From: Flavobacterium sp. N1994 | GTDB lineage: Bacteria; Bacteroidota; Bacteroidia; Flavobacteriales; Flavobacteriaceae | Direction: 5' to 3' | DNA: 64,000 nt | NCBI RefSeq assembly: GCF_025947145.1 | Contig: NZ_CP109999.1 | Location: forward strand, 372,001-436,000 | Part shown: in pieces, positions 61,853-64,000 of the stretch | Numbering within the stretch: the stretch's first letter is position 1 | How the letters are laid out: each line of letters begins with the position of its first letter | Made by a program: the position numbers and the translations under genes | The notes under the pieces: model-generated | Told to the model about the DNA's origin: nothing | Databases searched by the model: none | The model's input: only the letters and a program-made list of their open reading frames with translations

Positions 61853-63643
61853 TTAACAATCTTCAGAAAGGTATATGGTAAAGATAGAGCCTTTGTTGGG
61901 TTTGCCCTCAGCAAAAATAAATCCCTTGTGATTCTCGACTATTTTTTTGCAAATAGCTAATCCAATACCAGTTCCAGCATATTCATTTTTGTTGTGAAGT
62001 CTATTGAATAGGACAAATATTTTTTCAGCATATTCTTGTTCAAAACCAATTCCGTTATCTTCAAAAGTGATTTTGTAGAATTTATCCTTGGTGTTTTTGG
62101 GTATTTTTTCTTCTTCAAAAGCTACTACTTTTTTAGATGAAATTTTGATTGTTGGTACCTCATTTTGTTTACTATACTTCAATGAATTACCAATGATGTT
62201 GATAAACAATTGTTGAATCTGAAACGGAATAACCGTCATGGTAGGCAGCTCTTCATTTTTAATAATTGCATTTTTTTCTTCTATAGATTGTGCCAAATCA
62301 AATTTAGCATTCTCCAATAAATCATTTAAGTTTACCTTTTCAAAAACCTTTTCAGTTTTATTGGCTCTCGAATACTGCAGTAAATCATCAATAAGAATGC
62401 GCATTCTATTAACGGAAGCATTTATTCTATCTATAAACTCCTTTCCACTATCAGAAAGATTATGATACTCCTTATCGGATAATCTAGACACAAAGGTTTG
62501 AATTTTACGTAAAGGTTCCTGTAAATCATGACTGGCAACATAAGTAAATGCCAAAAGCTCCTTATTACTAGCTTCCAATTCTATGTTTTGTTGCTCTAAG
62601 GATAAAGAAGCTAAGACTTCATCGGTCACATCAGTGGTGGTGCCAATTAAAATTTTCTTTTCAGAACGATTGATAACCACTCTTCCTGTGTTTCTAAAAT
62701 AACGTAGTTGTTTGTCTTTTCTAATAATTCGATAGGTGTAGGGAGTTAAATTGTCATTTTCAATTCGGTCAATAGACTTAATATCAAAAGACAACAAATC
62801 TTCTGGATGCACATATTTAAGAAAGTTTTCTCTATTAGCTTTAAATGATTGTGGCTCGCAACCTAGTAATCTATAGATATTATCCGAAAAAACAACCTCA
62901 TTTGTCTCTGGATTTATTTGCCAACTACCAAAATTACCAACCATTTCTGCCAAATTACTCGACTCGTTTAAAACGGTCAGTCGGTTGTAGGCCACCTGCA
63001 TTTTTTCTAAATCTTTAGTGATTCGGATATAGGATACCGAAATTAAAAGGAGCGTGATTAGTAAAGTAATGTAAATAAATATGGGGGTAACTTTGATGGT
63101 ATCCTTATAATTTAATTCCCTTTCTTTTAAGGTCTTTTTCTCTAAGACAATCATTTTATTTATCTGACTCCGAACGCTATCCATCGTTTGTTTCCCAATG
63201 ATGATTTTACTTTTTAGTTCTTTATCCGTTAAGGATTTTTTTAAAGATAAATGCAATGTAGCAGAAAGATAATTTTGTCTTTTATTGATATAAAACTGTA
63301 ATTTTCTAACATTGTTTTCTTGTTCGGGATCATTTTTGGTATATTTTTTAACCAAGGCAAAAGAATGAGCTATATTTTTTTTAGCCTTAAAATAAGGATC
63401 TAAAAAAGTGGAGTCTTTGGTAATCAAAAAACCACGCTGTCCCGTTTCGGAATCTTTTAAATAAGAGAATAAGCGCTCTAATTCTAAGTTAATATCATAG
63501 GAATGATTCACCCATTTAGACGAGTTATTCAGGATACTAATATGCTTATAAGTAATAGCCGAAATGAAAAATATAGCAAATATCGAAACGACAAAAACGC
63601 TCTTAAGAAAGGCAGGAGATTTATAAAACGTTTTTGGTGTCAT
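61853..63643 (-). CDS. CHASE3-PAS sensor histidine kinase
   Basis: A 596-residue membrane sensor kinase. Two helices (about 14-32 and 185-205) flank a periplasmic CHASE3-like domain (YSYLKDSETGQRGFLIT near residue 65). A PAS domain follows at about 230-345 (NFGSWQINPETNEVVFSDNIYRLLG). The phosphoaccepting His372 lies in YVASHDLQEPLRKIQTF, and the HATPase_c domain has N-box NIIGNSLKYSK near 480, G1 DNGIGF, and GTGIGLAICKKIVENHKG near 565. The ligand is unknown. Its gene starts 8 bp after a single-domain response regulator, its likely partner. Confidence 0.93.
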   Translation of the reverse strand: MTPKTFYKSPAFLKSVFVVSIFAIFFISAITYKHISILNNSSKWVNHSYDINLELERLFSYLKDSETGQRGFLITKDSTFLDPYFKAKKNIAHSFALVKKYTKNDPEQENNVRKLQFYINKRQNYLSATLHLSLKKSLTDKELKSKIIIGKQTMDSVRSQINKMIVLEKKTLKERELNYKDTIKVTPIFIYITLLITLLLISVSYIRITKDLEKMQVAYNRLTVLNESSNLAEMVGNFGSWQINPETNEVVFSDNIYRLLGCEPQSFKANRENFLKYVHPEDLLSFDIKSIDRIENDNLTPYTYRIIRKDKQLRYFRNTGRVVINRSEKKILIGTTTDVTDEVLASLSLEQQNIELEASNKELLAFTYVASHDLQEPLRKIQTFVSRLSDKEYHNLSDSGKEFIDRINASVNRMRILIDDLLQYSRANKTEKVFEKVNLNDLLENAKFDLAQSIEEKNAIIKNEELPTMTVIPFQIQQLFINIIGNSLKYSKQNEVPTIKISSKKVVAFEEEKIPKNTKDKFYKITFEDNGIGFEQEYAEKIFVLFNRLHNKNEYAGTGIGLAICKKIVENHKGFIFAEGKPNKGSIFTIYLSEDC

Positions 63644-63651
63644 AACTTAAT

Positions 63652-64000
63652 TTACATTCTTAATAAAAAATTGTCTTTGTTCAATCCAGAAGTATGATAC
63701 TGCCAGTTAATAGTCACGACATCCGACAATACTTTTTTAAGAGTATTAAAATCGCTAGGTTTTTTGATATAGATATTGGCACCACTGACAAAGGTCTCTT
63801 CTACATGTTCCTCTGAAGAAGAGGTTGAAAAAATAGCAATAGCAATGTCATTAAATCGTTCATTTTTTTTAATTTCATGAAGACATTCAATTCCATTTTT
63901 CTTTGGCATATTCAAATCCAAAAAAAGGACATTAGGTAAAACGGCATCAGTCTGATTTAAATAATCCATCAATTCCACACCGTCATTAAAAGTGCTCACT
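63652..64000 (-). CDS. Single-domain response regulator (5' end beyond the window)
   Basis: At least 115 residues of a receiver domain. The true start lies beyond 64000, so the N-terminal acidic pair is not seen. Visible are the phosphoacceptor Asp in VLFLDLNMPKKNG, the switch Ser/Thr in IAIFSTSSSEEH, and the conserved Lys in ANIYIKKPSDF. The domain then ends about 25 residues on (WQYHTSGLNKDNFLLRM) with no output domain, as in Rcp1-type regulators paired with phytochrome-like kinases. It is upstream of the kinase gene by 8 bp, so one operon. Confidence 0.88.
   Translation of the reverse strand, partial: VSTFNDGVELMDYLNQTDAVLPNVLFLDLNMPKKNGIECLHEIKKNERFNDIAIAIFSTSSSEEHVEETFVSGANIYIKKPSDFNTLKKVLSDVVTINWQYHTSGLNKDNFLLRM

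Overview
This window looks like chromosome from a member of the Flavobacteriaceae, most probably Flavobacterium or a close relative. The evidence is AT-rich intergenic DNA, promoters of the Bacteroidetes type (TTG, about 19-21 bp, then TAnnTTTG), several TonB-dependent receptors, two secreted proteins with type IX secretion sorting tails, many families restricted to Bacteroidetes (DUF6048, DUF6095, DUF6146, DUF6452, DUF6787, DUF3810, TIGR02757), a topoisomerase IV ParE/ParC pair and a release factor 1. No rRNA, tRNA, phage, insertion sequence or CRISPR array was seen. Genus is inferred from gene content, not from a marker search.

Layout. 1-5.4 kb: an outer-membrane beta-barrel protein, a minus-strand operon (LolD-like ATPase, polytopic membrane protein, TIGR02757 protein), and folE. 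5.4-10.4 kb: small envelope genes, then serC-serA serine biosynthesis, an acyl-CoA reductase and a divergent two-cluster ferredoxin. 10.4-17.5 kb: a TonB-dependent receptor, a carboxypeptidase-regulatory-like protein, a T9SS-secreted protein with an internal duplication, and ychF. 17.7-22.8 kb: topoisomerase IV parE and parC with a GxxExxY gene between them. 22.9-25.8 kb: three unrecognised secreted or lipoprotein genes bracketed by two different 21-bp tandem arrays. 25.8-30.8 kb: terC, small genes, murQ, a ZIP transporter and a methyltransferase. 31-38 kb: an rRNA methyltransferase and a CusB/CusA-type metal efflux operon in which the RND pump is fused to its outer-membrane channel. 38-44 kb: TPR and thioredoxin-like proteins, DUF6048/DUF6452 and rlmD. 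44-54 kb: a porin-like protein, an RCC1-repeat T9SS protein, DUF1697, OsmC, an NRAMP-related transporter, rocD, Smr, DUF3810, a RelE/ParE-type toxin-antitoxin pair and pepD. 54-58 kb: a FecA-like receptor with a di-haem peroxidase behind a promoter carrying candidate iron-regulator boxes. 58-64 kb: a ClC channel, prfA, small envelope proteins and a CHASE3-PAS histidine kinase with a single-domain response regulator that runs off the end of the window.

Most genes are housekeeping or envelope genes in short operons. The least ordinary material is intergenic. It includes (a) array A (22935-23177), array B (25407-25742) and a third region (43791-43925), which differ in sequence but share a 21-bp or about 10.5-bp period; (b) heptamer repeats sitting at or near stop codons; (c) three families of interspersed repeats (7602/27090, 26638/42166, 46268-46460); and (d) a perfect 23-bp inverted repeat in a divergent promoter region. 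I could not compare with databases, so novelty claims about these are hypotheses. Where the first possible start lay upstream of a typical signal peptide or family start, I moved the start to the better ATG and say so.
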